From contig WELA01006903.1 of the NCBI GenBank assembly GCA_009602735.1, positions 204,416 to 255,340 on the forward strand: 50,925 bases of DNA, written 5' to 3'. Positions 31,519-43,029 of this stretch are shown in pieces (the first letter of the stretch is position 1; each line of letters begins with the position of its first letter). The position numbers and the translations under genes are program-made. Origin of the DNA: Mesotaenium endlicherianum. Its lineage: Eukaryota; Streptophyta; Zygnematophyceae; Zygnematales; Mesotaeniaceae. The notes beneath the pieces were generated by a model. It was not told the DNA's origin. It saw nothing but the letters and a program-made list of their open reading frames with translations, and ran no database searches.

Positions 31519-31859
31519 TTTATGGCATTTTTGAAATTAGAACAAAGATCAAGGAGAACTTCATGTGGCAAAAGTCAAATATGCCAAACGACATGTGTAT
31601 CTTATTTTAGAAAGAGGTGACAAGTTTTAGGATGTGTTAGGTGCCAAAGCATCAACATGCACCTTCCTAGAAATTACTTGTGTAGCAAGTTTATAAACAA
31701 GAGCTAGAACATAGAGAGACATTTTAGAATCACTTTTGTACTTGCCAAATTTGTGAAAAATATTAACTTTCAAGAAACCATCTCTCTTTCAAGAAGCTAC
31801 CACTTGTGTTCATATATCCTTGTCTTTAAAAAATTATATTATTCTATTTCACTAAGTAC
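31514..31859 (+). repeat. F-family LTR (F1), right part, truncated
   Basis: It continues the F1 LTR from the duplicated AACCT through CATGTGGCAAAAGTCAAAT, CACCTTCCTAGAAATTA and CACTTGTGTTCA to TTTCACTAAGTAC, matching 36612-36963. It lacks the last roughly 21 bp present in the other F LTRs and abuts element D pol at 31860. Confidence 0.85.
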
Positions 31860-34270
31860 CCCGGCCGCCGGCGTCATCCGCCCGTTGCGTAGTCCTTATG
31901 CGTCCAACGTCGTTTTTGTAGAAAAATTGAATGGATCGCTCTGTTTTTTTGTCGACTATTGACGTTTCAACGTCGACACTGTCCTTGACAACTACAGATT
32001 AACTCGCATTGACGTCATCCTTATCTCGTGTCGTGGATTCAAATTTATCTCTGTCATTAACATGCAAGTAGAGTATTGGCAAATCAAAATGCACTCTGCC
32101 GACATCCGAAAAACCACGTTCTGTACCCCCAGGAGACAATTTAAGTTTAACGTTATGGCGATTGGATTACGTAATGTCCCGGTCACATTTCAACGTTTTA
32201 TGGACGAAGTTTTTGCAGACTTGGATTTTGTCCAATGTTATCTCGACGACGCCGGATTATAAGTCTCGACGCAGACAGTTACATTCAACACTGCTATCTT
32301 GTTCGCGAGCGCACAACATTAAACTCAAAGCGAAAAAGCCACATTTAGGTCAAATTCATGCCAAGCTCCTTGGCCATATTATTTCCCTGGACGGGATATC
32401 TCCCGACCTCAGCCGTACTTCCGATGAATGAATTTTTCGCGGCTGGACTCCGCCAAGGCCGTCCAGCACCTGCTCGGACTGTGCGCCTGGCAGCATAAAT
32501 ACATTCCACATTTTTCAGCTCGTATTGCCCCCCTTCGAGCCCTTCTAACAGCAGATACAAAGTTCCGACTGGACGCCACCTTGTGAAGTCGCGTCTCTTG
32601 ATCTCAAGAATGTCTTCTCGGACCCTTGCTCACTCGCGTTCCCTGATCCACATTGCCCATAACAATTATTTATTGATGCCTCCGATCTAGGGCTCGGCGT
32701 CGTCCTCCTTCAATCCGATATTCACACCGGTTGCTCTCGGGTTATCTCTTACCTTTCCCGGTCGCTTAACCCTGCCGAGAAGATTACACCGCCACATAAA
32801 AGAATGTTCAGACGTTATCTGGGCCATGACTTAACTCCATGTGTATGTCCATGGAGTCCACACAACTATCTTTACTTACCATAGTGCCTTGACATGGCTT
32901 TCAAAAACAAGATGTTCGCTGCCAATTGGCTCGTTGGATCATGGCCCTCCACGAGTTTGAATTCGGTATTTGTCACCGGTCGGGCAAAAATAACCAACAG
33001 GCCGATGCCCTATCTCGTGCATTTTTTGTCCATTAGATCAACTCCACCCTCCCCTCCGCATATGACCTCCGTATCGCTCAATTCTACAACTCCTGGACCA
33101 ATGATTTGATCAGTCAAATTCGCTTCCCAACCTCTATAGACAAAAAACAATTAATCGCTCCATACCGCCTCCACGAAGATACCCTTTTCTAATTCAATCA
33201 AGGGTATCATAAACTCGCGATTCCCAGAATATTACGCCGTACTTTTTCCCGCTCACGATCAACTCCTCGGGGGCATACATTTGGGTTTTCACGAAACATT
33301 AGAAAAACTAACTCATGTGTCATTGGCCTGGCATGCGACATGACCTTCACACGTACCTTGAATCGTGTCAACCTTGTCAACGTCAGAAAAGCCTGCGGCG
33401 TCATCCGTTTGCTCCCCTCCAGTTCGTTAGCGGTTATGAATCTTTCGAATTAGTCGCTACGGACATAATGGGTCCTCTGCTATATAGCAGCTCCGGCAAC
33501 CGCTACATCATCTTGGCCACAGACTACCTCACCCGTTGGGTTGTCGATGCCGCTCCCTGACGCTTCCGCCACGTGTGTCGCGACCTTCTTCCTCAAAAAA
33601 GTTATCTATCAGCACCTCTGCCCCATCCGACTTTTAACAGATAACAATTCACACTTCCGCAATCAAGTCTTAATGCACAACTGTGCCAAATTTGGCGTAC
33701 ATCAGTCGTACTCATCTGCATACCACTCTCAAACGGACGGCCTCGTTGAGCGTCTCAATTGTACCATCAAGGATATGATGGAAAAATACACCAATCCCCA
33801 CCATAGAGACTGGGACATCCACCTTCCCTTCCTCATAGCCACTTACAACTCCTCTCTTCAGGCTTCTACCCGGGTTTCCCCTTTTCAGGCCCTCTATGGT
33901 TGGGATGGCAATTTGCTTGCCTCCCTCATTGTTTTTCAACCATCCATGTCATCTAAGGACGCAGTCGCTTGGTCAAAACACCTAGCTGTCAAATTTCCCT
34001 TGCTTCCCCTTACCTATCCTTCAAAAAACACAACACACATCCCTCGACCCCATCGTTGAGCCTGCGACACTTCGGACAATCAACATCAATAACCATGTCT
34101 CATTCATCACGACAACAAAGGGAAAGGTCTGTCACAGAAACGCCTGACACAATGGCTTGGCCCATACGTTGTCCTCAAGCACCTTGGCCACCTCACTTAT
34201 AGGTGCCGCCTCCTTGCCGCCCCCGAGTCGCTCCACATTAGTTTTGTGACGAAAATGAAACCTTACCTAG
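31860..34270 (+). pseudogene. pol: Element D Pol remnant (RT, RNase H, integrase)
   Basis: Fragments in several frames give a Ty3/gypsy-type Pol of a lineage distinct from A, B and F. The RT has VIRPLRSPYASNVVFVEK, INMQVEYWQIKMHSADIRKT, FKFNVMAIGLRNVPVTFQ and CYLDDAGL. RNase H has LFIDASDLGLGVVLLQ and SRSLNPAEK. Integrase has CHWPGMRHDL with CQPCQRQKS, LLTDNNSHFRNQ and HSQTDGLVERLN. Stops and frameshifts occur throughout (for example TGA after FFVDY). The protease and the end of gag are missing at the junction with the F1 LTR, so a deletion accompanied or followed that insertion. Confidence 0.8.
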
Positions 34271-34299
34271 TACGCGCGCCCGCTTGCCCGCACCTTTTT

Positions 34300-34375
34300 G
34301 GGGGGGGGGGGGGGGGGNNNNNNNNNNNNNNNNNNNNNNNNNNNNNNNNNNNNNNNNNNNNGGGGGGGGGGGGGG
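34300..34375 (+). other. G-tract with assembly gap (putative element D polypurine tract)
   Basis: There are 18 G, then 44 N (34318-34361), then 14 G, followed by TAG and the LTR start TGTTAGACAC. A long G-run at this place fits a polypurine tract, and it also explains why the assembly broke here. The true length is unknown. Confidence 0.6.
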
Positions 34376-34378
34376 TAG

Positions 34379-34625
34379 TGTTAGACACACCAGTCACACG
34401 TGTTCGGTCTCCGATATGCACGTGCACTGATTAGCTTACACACGTCATGCTCAAATTCACATGTACATTAGTAAGCATAGCCGACAGAAGTTAGATAATA
34501 GGAATTTAGATTAGTTAGCTTTGCCTTCTAACTAGATTCTATCTAGACCACTTCTGGTCGCGTAGATTATGCCAACAAGCACAAATTTAACAAGCATTCC
34601 AAATAGAGGGAAATTTGTCGTGCCT
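34379..34625 (+). repeat. Element D 3' LTR (homologous part)
   Basis: It starts TGTTAGACACACCAGTCACACG right after the G-tract (first 22 bases) and is colinear with 5202-5450. The far end is not defined because the 5202 copy diverges first. Confidence 0.7.
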
Positions 34626-34644
34626 AACAGAGTCAAACCCTTGG

Positions 34645-34783
34645 CACGTGTGTGGCTTTCCAGCACGTGTATTGTTGACCTGCTCGATGTGTCGGTGGTC
34701 CTCCTCACGTGTGGGCTTTCCTTGGTCAATCGGTCGATACGTCTGCACGTGTGATTTCCCTGGTCGGTTGCCTTTGGCACGTG
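34645..34783 (+). repeat. CACGTGT-rich degenerate tandem cluster
   Basis: CACGTG occurs at 34645, 34664, 34706, 34746 and 34778, and also inside the LTR at 34397 and 34419. Three of the five in the cluster are followed by a GNNTTTCC-like sequence, suggesting decayed 32-42 bp repeats. CACGTG is the core of plant G-boxes. Confidence 0.6.
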
Positions 34784-36148
34784 TGTCAGTGCGGACCTGC
34801 CCATGGTTGACCCATTTTTGGTCTTCCTGCACTTGAGCATATGCATGGAGGGATTGTCACTAGGTGTTTATCCCTTTGCACTCAAATCCCTTCTGGCTCC
34901 TTTCAGGACTTAGCAAGTTTGCAAAAAGATTCCTATCTTTCCTTTTTCCTTACAAAGACAAAAGTGCCTTACTTCCATATAAGCTTCTGCCCAAGTTGAA
35001 GGTTTAACCAAGTGAACAAATTTGTGAGAAATCACGTCTAAGCAGATTAACACATACACCACCAAGTTTAGAGAAAATTGCCCACCAAGGCTTTTGCTTA
35101 ACTTTCACAAATTCAGAGCTTACAAAACTCTGAAAGTATAGCATCTATGTTGGCCTGGTTTGAGCTCTTCGCCCAACACCGCGCCTCAGGCTCACTCAAT
35201 TCTTCACTGAGAGCTTTACTGGTTACCTTTGCTCTTGCTATCAGCAATTAGACAATAGAGACTTCTGAGAACTAACACAGCACTCACCATTTTATGTGCT
35301 TTCGCACGCTTGTGGCATTTGATCCAATCTTGTGCTAGAACTCCTAGCAGATTTTATTCTGCAAGTTCTCTATTTTAAATCAGAGAGATCCCCTTTGGGA
35401 ACTCCTTAACTCTAACCAGTCTATGATACACTGAGAGAAAGAATCTTCGTGCGTTGGTTGGAGCGTGTCTCCTTGGCTCTCCTGTGGCCTTGGGAACTCC
35501 ATTCTCCTTCGCGCCCTTCTCTTCTTTTCTCTTCTCTCTCCTGTGCTCCTTTTGTTTCTTTGGCAAAATGTGCGCGGCAAGATTGAAGTAAGTGCGTGCG
35601 ATTCTCATGCCTTACCCAGGCACCACGCATGCAAGCATCTTTCTCTCGAAAGTCCCCATGCTGCGTCACATCCACTTAACAACGCATGCATACATTCCTC
35701 GAGTTTATCACTTGGGCAGCTTAACCTTTCGGCTAGCATGCAGGTCTAAGTGACGTCGCAACCCATATCCCTTGGGTGGCTGCTTTAGTCATGGCAACTT
35801 CGGCCCTAGTCCAGCGACTAAGATTGCCATCCTGGTCAGCGCTTCCGGCTCAGCATCTTCTGCATGTCTTTAGCATAGCCAGCTTTGCAGCTGACTCGGC
35901 ATCTTTGCAGGTCTTAGATTAGTCTGCTTCTCGGCTGACTTGGCTGTGAAACCTCACCCATCTTTGAGCGTCGGGTTTGACCTGATTCCTAGTCAATTTT
36001 GCACGTGACTTGAAGTAGTGCTGACCATTGGTGGTCAACTGATGAGACAGAAGTCAGTGTTAACTTCTGTACCTGAGTGTTCGTGACTTGCGCTGCGCGT
36101 GCGGCACCGTCAAACGGATAGCAGTCGCAACAAAGCTAAGATGATAGG
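34784..36148. other. Non-coding stretch, nothing assigned
   Basis: No retroelement or host protein is visible in either strand. A pyrimidine-rich tract lies near 35500-35560. The sequence between about 35790 and 36060 repeats motifs such as TCAGC, GGCTGACT and GGTCAAC. It may be the rest of a long LTR, but no end pair was found. Confidence 0.3.
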
Positions 36149-36486
36149 ATTTGTGACATATATTATATGCATATAGTATACAGATACAAAGTAGACAAAA
36201 GGAAAGAATATACTTAGGTTTGAATAGTAGAAAGAATAGGAGTAGAAATAGCTAGGTAGATTCCCTTCAATTTCTAACTATTATCCCTATCGTCTCTATT
36301 GTACTATCTTGATCTACCACATGTATCTTATTCTACATCCTATAATTGTCATTTCATATATCCATTCATCTAGGGTGGGTTGGGTGGGTCTACTAATTAT
36401 TCTCTACAGTTCAGACTGCAATGAAGTTGAATTAGGTCTTCGAGTTGTTTTATACATGTTCTAGGGTTTTAGGATTGGATGGATTG
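36149..36486 (+). repeat. DIRS-like left inverted terminal repeat and flank
   Basis: The alignable inverted similarity covers about 36149-36400 against roughly 46770-46530. It is imperfect, with indels. The remaining bases up to the F insertion are non-coding. Confidence 0.55.
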
Positions 36487-36984
36487 TGTAGTAATTTGAG
36501 TTATAATATATTAGTTTAACCCTAATACTTTTGAATATGTTTGGAGTAGTATTGTGTGGAGTCAAGTGTGAATAGATACTCTAGTGACTTGGTTCATGTC
36601 CTTTGAACCTTCTAAGGCATTTTCGAAGTTAGAGGAAGGACCTGGAAGAACTCCATGTGGCAAAAGTCAAATGTGCCATTTTTAGGTCAAAAGGACATGT
36701 GTACATTATTCTAGAAAGAGGTGGCAAGTTTTGGGATGTGTTGGGTGCCAACACATCAACATGCACCTTCCTAGAAATTATTTGTGTAGCAAGTATATAG
36801 ACAAGAGCTTGAACATAGACAGACATTCCAGAATCACTCTTGTACGTGCCAAATTCCAAAAATATATTAATTTTCAAGAAATCATCTCTCTTTCAAGAAG
36901 CTACCACTTGTGTTCAAAGATCCTTGTCTTGAATAGATAAAGTATTATATTTCACTAAGTACTTTATCTATCTGTTTCACTATA
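36487..36984 (+). repeat. Element F 5' LTR
   Basis: This 498-bp LTR closely resembles 42508-43011 over its length, including TGTGGAGTCAAGTGTGAATA, CATGTGGCAAAAGTCAAATG and CACCTTCCTAGAAATTA. Confidence 0.9.
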
Positions 36985-36985
36985 G

Positions 36986-37001
36986 TGGTATCGGAGCCAG
37001 G
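36986..37001 (+). other. Element F primer-binding site
   Basis: TGGTATCGGAGCCAGG is one base after the LTR and nearly complementary to the plant initiator tRNA-Met 3' end. Confidence 0.85.
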
Positions 37002-37021
37002 CACTTTGGTAGCACAAGAAG

Positions 37022-38202
37022 ATGGCCGATCCTCAAGATCAACAACAAGCTGTTGAAGAAGGCAATACACCTCCAAGAGACCCTTCTCCAACGCCGACGA
37101 GAGATCCCACTGAAGAAAATCTGCCACGACAAGGAGCACCACAAGAAGGAGCACTATCAAATGCCGTGGCAGCCGCTGTGGAAAAGTTGACCCGCCGCAA
37201 GGAGTTCCCCCAAATGAGTGGGCAGCCTTCTTAATGGCTATTCACAACCAAGTGGGCTTGGCCACCTATGAAGCAATCGTACAAGCGTCAAGAGAAGCTA
37301 TGGCTGCCCTGGTTGCCCCTATTGCGAGCAACGCTCAAAATCCAGCCCCGGCTCAAGCGCCTCCACAAGAGCCTACAAGAGCAAGGAAACTCATCAAGCC
37401 CGGCAAACCAGACACTTTCAATCCTGGGAGAGGAGCCAAACTGAATCTGTGGCTCTACCAAGTGGAGACGTTCCTCACATTCCTTGAAGTACCAGAGGAG
37501 AACTACGTCCCTTTTGCCGTTACCTTGCTCAGAGGAGCAGCAACATCATGGTGGCGTAACTATCAAGCTGTGGCGCATCCCGTACTCGGCCAAGAGCCCC
37601 CACCATCATATGCAAGATGGGTGGATTTTCGTGAAGCTCTCCAGAAGTAGTTCATGCCCATCAATGCGGAGAAAATTGCTCGAGAAAAGTTTCACCATCT
37701 CAAGCAAACAACGTTCGTTCAAGAATATACATCCAGATTTCTTGACCTCACTCTCGAGATCCCCAACATGTCGCTCGAAGAGAAGATTGATCGTTATGTG
37801 TTTGGCCTCAAGCCCAAGGTGGCAAAAGAAATGGAATTATGCGACTTGACGAACTTTTCCAAGATTATTGAAGTGGCTCAAAAGGTGGATACCTTGGATT
37901 TCAAGCACTCCGTGCCTTCATCTTCACGGGCACCGGCGACGCGGGTATACGCAGCCCCTTCCACATCCGAATCTGGACCCACACCCATGGAAATTGGAGT
38001 TATTAGAAGGGACCCCGCGGCTGCTCGAAAGAGTGGAAGACCCTCCAATGACACTTATGAAACTAGCAAGGAGTGAAAGCAAGACTCCCCCCGGCTGAAA
38101 AAGAAGCTCTCATGACGGCTGGACTATGTTTTTATTGCAGGGGAAAGGGCCATCGTGCACTCTCATGCCCCAAAAAGTTGTCAAAAAACGGACAGCGGCG
38201 GT
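37022..38202 (+). pseudogene. gag: Element F Gag, broken
   Basis: The ATG at 37022 opens MADPQDQQQAVEEG. A frameshift near 37190 moves the reading to the frame giving PPNEWAAFLMAIHNQ, then the capsid (LWLYQVETFLTFLEVPEENY, GAATSWWRNY). A TAG at 37648 replaces what is likely Gln between LQK and FMPIN. The capsid continues as EYTSRFLDLTLEIPNMSLEE to the TGA near 38074. In another frame, CFYCRGKGHRALSC (about 38127-38168) is the CCHC zinc knuckle. The order and spacing are those of a chromovirus Gag. Confidence 0.85.
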
Positions 38203-38269
38203 AGGCCAGGAGCCTACCACCCCAAGACCCACTTCACGAGAAGGCAACAAGCCAAGTGAGGTGGAGACC

Positions 38270-41200
38270 CCCATTGAAGACGACGTTCCAGCCTCAATGA
38301 GTTTGAGAGGTTACCTTGGAGGAGAGAAGGTCCACATCTTGGTGGATAGCGGAGCTCAAGGCAACTTCATCGCTGCAGATTTTGCCACCAAGCACGGTAT
38401 TACTATGCAAACTCTTGACTCTGTATTTTGCGCGCAATCTAGAATATCCAGACCCATGACATCAAGAAGCCGGCACACGAGATACTATTGTCCGCCCTCC
38501 AACTCAAGAGACTTGTGAGGAAGGGACACGAGCTTCTTTTGGCCTTGATCACGCCAAAAGACATCAAGAAAGACATGGAGAGTCAAGAAGGCAGCCCCCT
38601 TCTCAAGGAGATACAAGAAGTCTCCTTGCTGGCTTCCAATCACTAGAAGAACTTCACAAGTGGTGAGCAAAGTCACAGCTTATACCCCCTGCCATAGGAC
38701 TACTCTTGAAGATCATGATGTGCTTCCAGTGATCTTTTGGGCCAGACTTCATTAGTTGTTTTCCTACCAGATTACAGTCTTGAGGTGCTCACTCTGGAGA
38801 GTACACACGACTTAAATTAAAACATTTGACGCGTGACTATCGTTTGGCTATAAAGCCACATGTATTATAGACTTCATTGCAGCAAAGCCTGCTTGCATAT
38901 TATGCATTGCTTTTGTCATTGATACGCACCCGACCTCCTACCGCACGACAAGAAGCAAATCAAGGAGCTACTGGAGCATGGCTTCATTCGACCTAGCAAG
39001 TCGCCATTTGGAGCCCCGGTGCTATTTGTCAAGAAGAAAGATGGTACCTTGAGGATGTGTGTGGACTATCGCGCCCTCAACAAGATCACCATCAAAAATT
39101 GATACCCGCTGCCGCACATGGATGAGCTCATGGACCGGCTGGTTGGAGCCAAGTACTTCACGAAGGTGGACTTGAGAAGCGGCTACCACCAAATTCGCAT
39201 CGCTGAACCTGACATAGAGAAAATGGCGTTCAGGACAAGATATGGACATTTTGAGTTCATGGTCCTGCCATTTGGACTCACCAACGCGCCAGCAACTTTC
39301 ATGACTATGATGAACACCATATTTCAGCCCATGTTGGACAGATTTGTGGTGGTATTCATCGATGACATCCTTATCTACAGCAAGACCCTCGAAGAGCATG
39401 CGAGACACTTGAAAGAAGTCCTCGAAGTATTGAAGCAAAACAAGCTATTTGCAAAGGAGTCAAAGTGCGAGTTTGCCAAACAAGAAGTGGAGTTCCTAGG
39501 TCTCCACGTGACTGCTGATGGCATCAAGATGGATCCCAAGAAGACCACGGTGGTGGAGGAATGGCCAACCCCCACGACCAAGAAAGAACTCTAATCATTC
39601 TTGGGATTTGCCAATTGGTACAGGAGATTCATCCAAAGCTTCTCGCACATAGCAGCCCCCCTCACGGATCTACTCAAGAAAGACAAGCCATATGTTTGGA
39701 CCAAGAAAAGAGGAGGAAGCATTCCAACAACTGAAGCAAAGATTGACGACATCCCCGGTGCTGATACTCCCAAGTCCAAACCCAGATTGGCCCTTCCACG
39801 TCATCACTGATGCCTCTTCCTATGCAATTGGAGCAATTCTGCTCCAAGACCAAGGCAAGGGACTGCAGCCCATTGCCTACGAGTCAAGAAAGCTGAATCC
39901 AGCCAAGCAAAATTATACAACCACGGAGCGAGAGGCATTGGCGATTGTACATGCCTTGAAGGTTTGGCGCTGCTACGTTGAAGGACGCAAGGTGCTGGTC
40001 ACCATGGACCACGAAGCGTTGAAGCACCTCCAGACGCAGCCGTATCTCTCAAGGAGACAAGCAAGATGGAGCGGATACTTGCAACAGCACAACATCACGA
40101 TTCAGTACCAGCCCGGCAAGACAAACCCGGCTGACCCCCTCTCAAGACTGCCATTAAACGCAGTGATGACATCCCTGAAGACAGGCTTGGAAGCTCGATT
40201 TTCAGCCGCCTATGAACGAGACCCTTACTACGAGAACGGAGAAGCGGCCTTGGACCCGTACAAGAAGCAAGAAGGCAATTATTGGCTGAGGCAAGATACG
40301 GGCCACAGATGTGTTCCTGATGACTTAGACCTCCGGCTCTTGCTTCTACGAGAAGCACACGACAACCCTCTTGGAGGACACTTTGGAATCCTAAAGACCA
40401 CGGGCGTTCTAGCCAGGACTTATTGTTGGCGAGGCATGTCTAAGCAAGTCAAGGAGTACTGCAGGAGCTGTGACACATGCCAAAGAGTCAAGCCATCGTC
40501 ACAAAAGGCGGGAGGACTCCTCCAACCACTACCAATCCCTGAAAGACAATGGACGGACATCTCAATGGACCTTATTGTGGACCTGCTCGTGACACCTCGA
40601 GGACATAATGCAATACTCACGGTGGTGGACAGACTTACCAAGATGGCTCATTTCATTCCCACGACGACTAAGGCTACAGCACCACAACTTGCAAGACTCA
40701 TCTTTGACAACATCTTCCGACTCCATGGACTACCATCAAGAATTGTGTCAGATAGAGACCCAAGATTCACAAGCAATTTCTGGAAAAATCTCTTTAAGAA
40801 CTTGGGTACATCGCTAGATATGTCCACTGCCTACCACCCGCAATCAGATGGGCAAACCGAGCGTATGAATCGTACTCTAAAGACCTCTCTAAAGGCCTAC
40901 GTGTCTACTCTGGAGCAAGATTGGGACATGTACTTGACCCCCCTGGAGTTTGCCTACAACAACACAACGCAAGCCTCTACCCAAGAGTCCCCATTCTTCC
41001 TCAACTATGGCTTCCATCCGACCACGCCACTGAGCTTCACGGCTGGCCATGATGAAGTACCTGCAGCCACAGATTTTATGGAGACATTAGAAGCAGCCCT
41101 TACAGCAGCGAAGAAAGCTCTACAACAGGCGCAAGATGCTCAAGCAAGAGTGGCAAACGGGTCCAGAAGAGAAATTACGTAAAGAGTGGGTGACAACGTG

Positions 41201-41740
41201 TTACTATAATCCAAGAATATTTCTCTTAATAATAGGCCTGCTGGCAGCAAGTTCTCTCCCAAGTATTTGGGACCCTTTAAGATTATCCAGCAAGTCAACC
41301 CGGTTGCTTTCAAGCTAGAACTTCCCCAGACTATGCACATCGATCTCGTATTTCACGCTTCCCTCTTCAAGCCATATGTGCAACCCGACAACAAGTTCCC
41401 AGGACGTGTGACAACCCCACCAGCCCCAACAATAGTGGATGATCATTTGGAGTACGGAGTGGAAGACATAGTGGCTATGAGAAATTTCAGGAGACAGCAG
41501 CAATACTTGATCAAGTGGAAAGGATATCCAGATTCGGAGAATAGTTGGGTGGCGGCGCACTACCTTGACAAAGTTCAGAGAAAGTTGAAGCGCTTCCATG
41601 CCGCCAACTCCCATCTTGGACCAGCCCCAAGTCTCTCTACTAGAAGCCCAAAGACTTCAGGGAGGCAACCTGCCACCATCAAGAAGCAGCAGAAGACCCC
41701 TTGGAGGCAGCCTGCAAGAACAAGAAAGAGGAAAAATTGA
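38270..41740 (+). pseudogene. pol: Element F Pol with chromodomain, broken
   Basis: The protease (SLRGYLGGEKVHILVDSGAQ, first 20 residues) is followed by a connecting segment ending LLASNH (38646). About 280 bp without coding character come next, then RT from about 38936 ([37 protein letters not shown]). RT carries a TGA at 39099-39101 and a TAA at 39592-39594. A frameshift near 39700 leads into RNase H ([16 protein letters not shown]) and a long open integrase stretch to 41182 (CDTCQRVKPS, VSDRDPRFTSNFW, QSDGQTERMNR). After a further break, the GPF module and a chromodomain (YLIKWKGYPDSENSWV) close the protein. Confidence 0.9.
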
Positions 41741-42507
41741 CATTCGACACTCTTCTCTTCTCGCAGTTTCTGAACAGAAAACTAAAACCGCTCCTGGTAA
41801 AAGGTCTCTGCATAAAATTTTTTGAAAATTTACTAGGCTGTAGTCCATGAGTAGCAGGTCATTTAGAGTCCAAGTTTGCACAATTTGGAGCACTGTTAAA
41901 GAGAGATATGATGCTCTAAGTAGAAGGGGGTCAGGCTGCTGGCATTGTTAGGGCAGAATATGCCTTCTGACATTGTGCCCTCTCCTGAACTTGGAATGCT
42001 CTGAAAATCCAGACTCTGGTAGAACATCTTACAACGCCCAGTTTGAGACTTACTTTGCAGAATTTGGAGAAGTATAGAAGGACTTGTGATTTTCAGAAGT
42101 TTCTGCACAGATTTGGAGGAGTGCCTACTCTCTTAGCCCTCAACGACACTCCAGAAATTAGAATGCTCTCAAATTTGGTAACCCAATAGAGTTCTTCGAC
42201 GCGGTCCGTCTGGCACTAGAATTTTTAGATTTGAAGCAGTTCTTTGGACGCTATGAATTTTTGAATTTGTGGCAGATTCTGGGCCAACTTGTCCAATTTT
42301 CTTTATCAAAGAGTAGGCTAGCCAATAAGGTCACACCACCCACGACCTTGCCTAGTGTACCTTACATGTGTAGCACCTGACTTAGCGCCTTGGACTAATC
42401 CTCTTCACATGTGTGGCATCTGACTTGAAGCTTTTGTCTAGTTTGCTCCACATGTGTAAGACCTGACTTGACGCGCCGAGACGTCGCTTTTTCTATCGGG
42501 GGGGTGA
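41741..42507 (+). other. Element F 3' untranslated region with 43-bp tandem repeat and polypurine tract
   Basis: No ORF of interest. ACATGTGT recurs at 42364, 42407 and 42450, exactly 43 bp apart, each followed by a variant of GCACCTGACTT. The tract CGGGGGGGTGA (42497-42507) abuts the 3' LTR. Confidence 0.7.
42364..42478 (+). repeat. 43-bp tandem repeat, about 2.7 units
   Basis: The units start ACATGTGTAGCACCTGACTT, ACATGTGTGGCATCTGACTT and ACATGTGTAAGACCTGACTT. The remainder of the unit is degenerate. Confidence 0.75.
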
Positions 42508-43011
42508 TGTAGTGATTTGAGTTATTATATATTAGTTTGCATATATTCTGAATGTTTTCAAATATATTTGGAGTAGTATTGTGTGGAGTCAAGTGTGAAT
42601 AGGTACTCTAGTGACTTGGTTCATGTCCTTTGAACCTTCCAAGGCATTTTCGAAGTTAGAGGAAAGACCTAGAAGAACTCCATGTGGCGAAAGTCAAATG
42701 TGCCATTTTTGGGTCAAAAGGACATGTGTACATTATTCTAGAAAGAGGTGGCAAATTTTGGGATGTGTTGGGTGCCAACACATCAACATGCACCTTCCTA
42801 GAAATTACTTGTGTAGCAAGTATATAAACAAGAGCTAGAACATAGAAAGACATTCCAGAATCACTTTTGTACTTACCAAATTCCAGAATTATATTAACTT
42901 TCAAGAAGCCATCTCTCTTTCAAGAAGCTACCACTTGTGTTCAAAGATCCTTGTCTTGAATAGGTAAAGTATTCTATTTTACTAAGTAGTTTATCTATCT
43001 GTTTCACTACA
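42508..43011 (+). repeat. Element F 3' LTR
   Basis: It starts TGTAGTGATTTGAG after the G-tract and ends TTTCACTACA. The terminal heptamers TGTAGTG and CACTACA are perfect inverted repeats. Confidence 0.9.
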
Positions 43012-43029
43012 ACTGAGATTAGAGCAATT

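Larger units (their letters stand above)
36487..43011 (+). mobile_element. Ty3/gypsy chromovirus element F, decayed, with both LTRs
   Basis: LTRs at 36487-36984 and 42508-43011 start TGTAGT and end CACTATA or CACTACA (inverted-repeat termini). A primer-binding site, gag, pol with a chromodomain, and a G7 polypurine tract lie between them. Several stops and frameshifts show that it is dead. A clean 5-bp target duplication is not visible (GATTG on the left, ACTGA on the right), so the duplication has decayed or the ends have recombined. Confidence 0.9.

Noticed and set aside
35421..35749. Several overlapping 66-94 codon ORFs on both strands
   Set aside because: They lie over a pyrimidine-rich tract, overlap each other in all frames and show no family features.
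36482..43016. Target-site duplication of element F
   Set aside because: GATTG and ACTGA do not match; shifting the ends by one gives only an imperfect GATTG/AACTG pair, not enough to call.
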